From assembly GCA_964544065.1 (NCBI GenBank), contig CAZJBA010000035.1:1-21264 (forward strand): a stretch of DNA of 21,264 nt, given 5' to 3'. This document shows positions 19,689 to 21,264 of this stretch, in pieces. Numbering within the stretch: the first letter of the stretch is position 1; every line of letters starts with the position of its first letter. This DNA comes from JAYELX01 sp964544065 (GTDB lineage: Bacteria; Chloroflexota; Anaerolineae; Anaerolineales; UBA11858). The position numbers and the translations under genes were made by a program. The notes below the pieces were generated by a model. It saw only the letters and a list, made by a program, of their open reading frames with translations. It searched no databases and was not told the DNA's origin.

Positions 19689-21264
19689 CAGCTCAACCTC
19701 GCATCAGGATTCCGGACCATGAAGCTTTGAGATTCGTCTTGGACGATGACAGCAACGGCATCGACAAAATCGGCCGCTTTGCAGCCAATTACAAATACTT
19801 CCGCTGCATTGGGAAAACGCTCAGGGGGCGAATCCGATTCCATCCGCACAATCACCTGAGCCTGTTGCGGTCCCATCAAGGTGAAGCCCAAACGGGCGTA
19901 GTCCCGGGGCATGTAAGCGGGCCAATCCCCACCCGGTTCACCTTGGCCTTCATCCAAGTAGCGCGGGTAAAACGCGCGCCCCTGCAGAATAACCGCGCGC
20001 TCATCTTGCCGGAATTGTTCCAACACTTGGGGATTCTCTCCAGCAGTCGTCACTTGTGGGAGGATCTCGATTTGTTCAGCATCCGTAAGGGAAGCGTAGC
20101 GCGGCTTGATCCCCTTTTCTACCAGCAAAGGTGACAATCCCAGCGCTAGAAAAACGAGACCCCAGACAAGGGCAAAACGAACATCCCTAGAGGCAAGCCT
20201 CATCGAATGAGAGAAGTGCTCCCACAAAGTTTCACCGGAATCGGCAACGGGTAACGGCTTGCCCGTTCCATAAGCCCATCCCCACAAAGAAACCTGACCG
20301 ATCCCCATGGCGTAGTACATAAACACGACCCAATCGGCCGGTAAGATCAAACGCCAGCCCGAATAACGACCCACGGCTGTGCTCATGCTGTAAACCAGGC
20401 TCAAGGCCAGGGGCAGCCAACCAGCGATGCCCTGACGCCGCCAGGCTGCACCTAAACCGATAGCGATCAAGGTGAGATTGATGAGCAGCATAGCGATCAT
20501 TTGAACAGATAAAGCGCCTTCCCAACGACCGCCCCAGAAATTCATCTCGGTGACGTAGGCTTGCACTGAGCAACACGTATCCCAAAAACGGGGCGACTGT
20601 CCCCAGCCGTACATGGTCAAGGCCGTGTTGGGATTTTGCACAAACCAGGGCGACATGGGCAAGGCCAGCAGCATGGCGACTTCGTTATGGATGAAGTGGG
20701 CGGAGACAAATTTGGCCACCTCATCGGGATAGGTGCGGATAAAACCAAAGAGATGATCGTTGACGCGCTGAGCATAGGCCCCATCGCTCTCGCCGGGGTT
20801 TCTCTCCACGGTATACGTCCAAGGCTCGAGGCTGTATAATTTGGTCAGATAAGCCATCTGCTCGGGGCTGTTGAGGGTGACACGCCCGGTGGTTTGGTAA
20901 CTGCGCCACAGCCAAGGCGCGAGTGCTAAACTGAGGCCGAGCACAAAGAATCCCGCGTTGATGAGCATAGACTTGAATCGCCGCAAAGAGAAAATGGCGA
21001 TGATTGCGCCGACCGCCAGCGCCAGAATCAAAATTTGGGGGCGGATTAACATCAACAAGCCCAAGATGCCGCCAATCGCCAGGGGATACCAACGGCGTTG
21101 GCCCGGTTTTTGCAACCAGCGGATCAACAACCAGGTGAGCAACACGATCATCAGTGTCACAGGCATGCCCGACATGAGCAGCTTGGAGTGAGAAACGCGA
21201 ATGTCACTTGAGAGCATAATCGCGTTTCGTTCCCGCGCGATTAGTAAAACGGCAAAGACCAGAC
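19670..21264 (-). CDS. GT39/ArnT-like membrane glycosyltransferase, 5'-truncated by the window edge
   Basis: Open frame of at least 530 residues that continues without a stop to the right edge, so the true start lies outside; the Met at 21217 is internal. About eight to nine transmembrane segments are visible, with helices around MPVTLMIVLLTWLLIRWL, a following GGILGLLMLIRPQILILALAVG typical of GT39/PMT proteins, and a final helix (ALVWGLVFLALGLSPLLV) before a roughly 150-residue extracytoplasmic C-terminal domain. The catalytic N-terminal loop with the acidic residues is not in view. Such enzymes transfer sugars from polyprenyl phosphate outside the membrane. It converges on the plus-strand operon that encodes a polyprenyl-sugar-synthase-like GT2. 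Confidence 0.75.
   Translation of the reverse strand, partial: LVFAVLLIARERNAIMLSSDIRVSHSKLLMSGMPVTLMIVLLTWLLIRWLQKPGQRRWYPLAIGGILGLLMLIRPQILILALAVGAIIAIFSLRRFKSMLINAGFFVLGLSLALAPWLWRSYQTTGRVTLNSPEQMAYLTKLYSLEPWTYTVERNPGESDGAYAQRVNDHLFGFIRTYPDEVAKFVSAHFIHNEVAMLLALPMSPWFVQNPNTALTMYGWGQSPRFWDTCCSVQAYVTEMNFWGGRWEGALSVQMIAMLLINLTLIAIGLGAAWRRQGIAGWLPLALSLVYSMSTAVGRYSGWRLILPADWVVFMYYAMGIGQVSLWGWAYGTGKPLPVADSGETLWEHFSHSMRLASRDVRFALVWGLVFLALGLSPLLVEKGIKPRYASLTDAEQIEILPQVTTAGENPQVLEQFRQDERAVILQGRAFYPRYLDEGQGEPGGDWPAYMPRDYARLGFTLMGPQQAQVIVRMESDSPPERFPNAAEVFVIGCKAADFVDAVAVIVQDESQSFMVRNPDARLSCPLPPS

Overview
The window is one flank of a large cell-surface polysaccharide (glycan) biosynthesis and export locus of a bacterium, most likely a Chloroflexota member of the Anaerolineae/Caldilineae type. 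This assignment is inference. It rests on the winged-helix regulator at the head of the cluster, on the kinds of intergenic repeats (heptamer arrays, an ACACGGA palindrome family, a CCCTCACCCCTAGCCCC-type palindrome), and on the overall gene style. No rRNA or other phylogenetic marker is present.

Minus-strand run, about 16.1 kb down to 57, in transcription order. A winged-helix regulator sits behind a near-consensus sigma70-type promoter that overlaps a 17-bp palindrome. Then come GDP-mannose 4,6-dehydratase and a GDP-fucose-synthase-like enzyme (overlapping start/stop), a Wzm/Wzt-type ABC polysaccharide exporter, a KpsC/KpsS-like GT-B glycosyltransferase and a methyltransferase. These are followed by a PseB-like UDP-GlcNAc 4,6-dehydratase, an RmlD-like reductase, a NeuB-family nonulosonate synthase, a GT4 glycosyltransferase, an AAC(3)-family N-acetyltransferase, a DUF4910 aminopeptidase-like protein and an SpsF-like cytidylyltransferase. 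Two probable guests interrupt this run: a four-helix-bundle (S23-type) gene flanked by heptamer arrays, and an MNT/HEPN nucleotidyltransferase pair.

Plus-strand run, 16.4-19.7 kb. It diverges from the regulator and encodes a membrane-anchored transglutaminase-like protein, a class I methyltransferase and a methyltransferase-GT2 fusion, tightly packed as one operon. It converges on a minus-strand, 5'-truncated, multi-spanning GT39/ArnT-like glycosyltransferase that runs off the right edge.

How the genes fit together (inference). Gmd/Fcl supply a GDP-6-deoxyhexose. PseB-like, RmlD-like, NeuB-like and SpsF-like enzymes look like parts of a CMP-nonulosonic-acid-type pathway in which no aminotransferase or PseG/NeuC hydrolase is visible. 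The AAC(3) and DUF4910 proteins could edit an amide on that sugar. The glycosyltransferases and methyltransferases would assemble and cap the chain, and the ABC exporter would move it across the membrane. The most unusual DNA-level features are a palindromic repeat inserted in frame into the GT4 gene, the inverted heptamer arrays around the four-helix-bundle gene, and palindromic operator candidates at the regulator and at the MNT gene.
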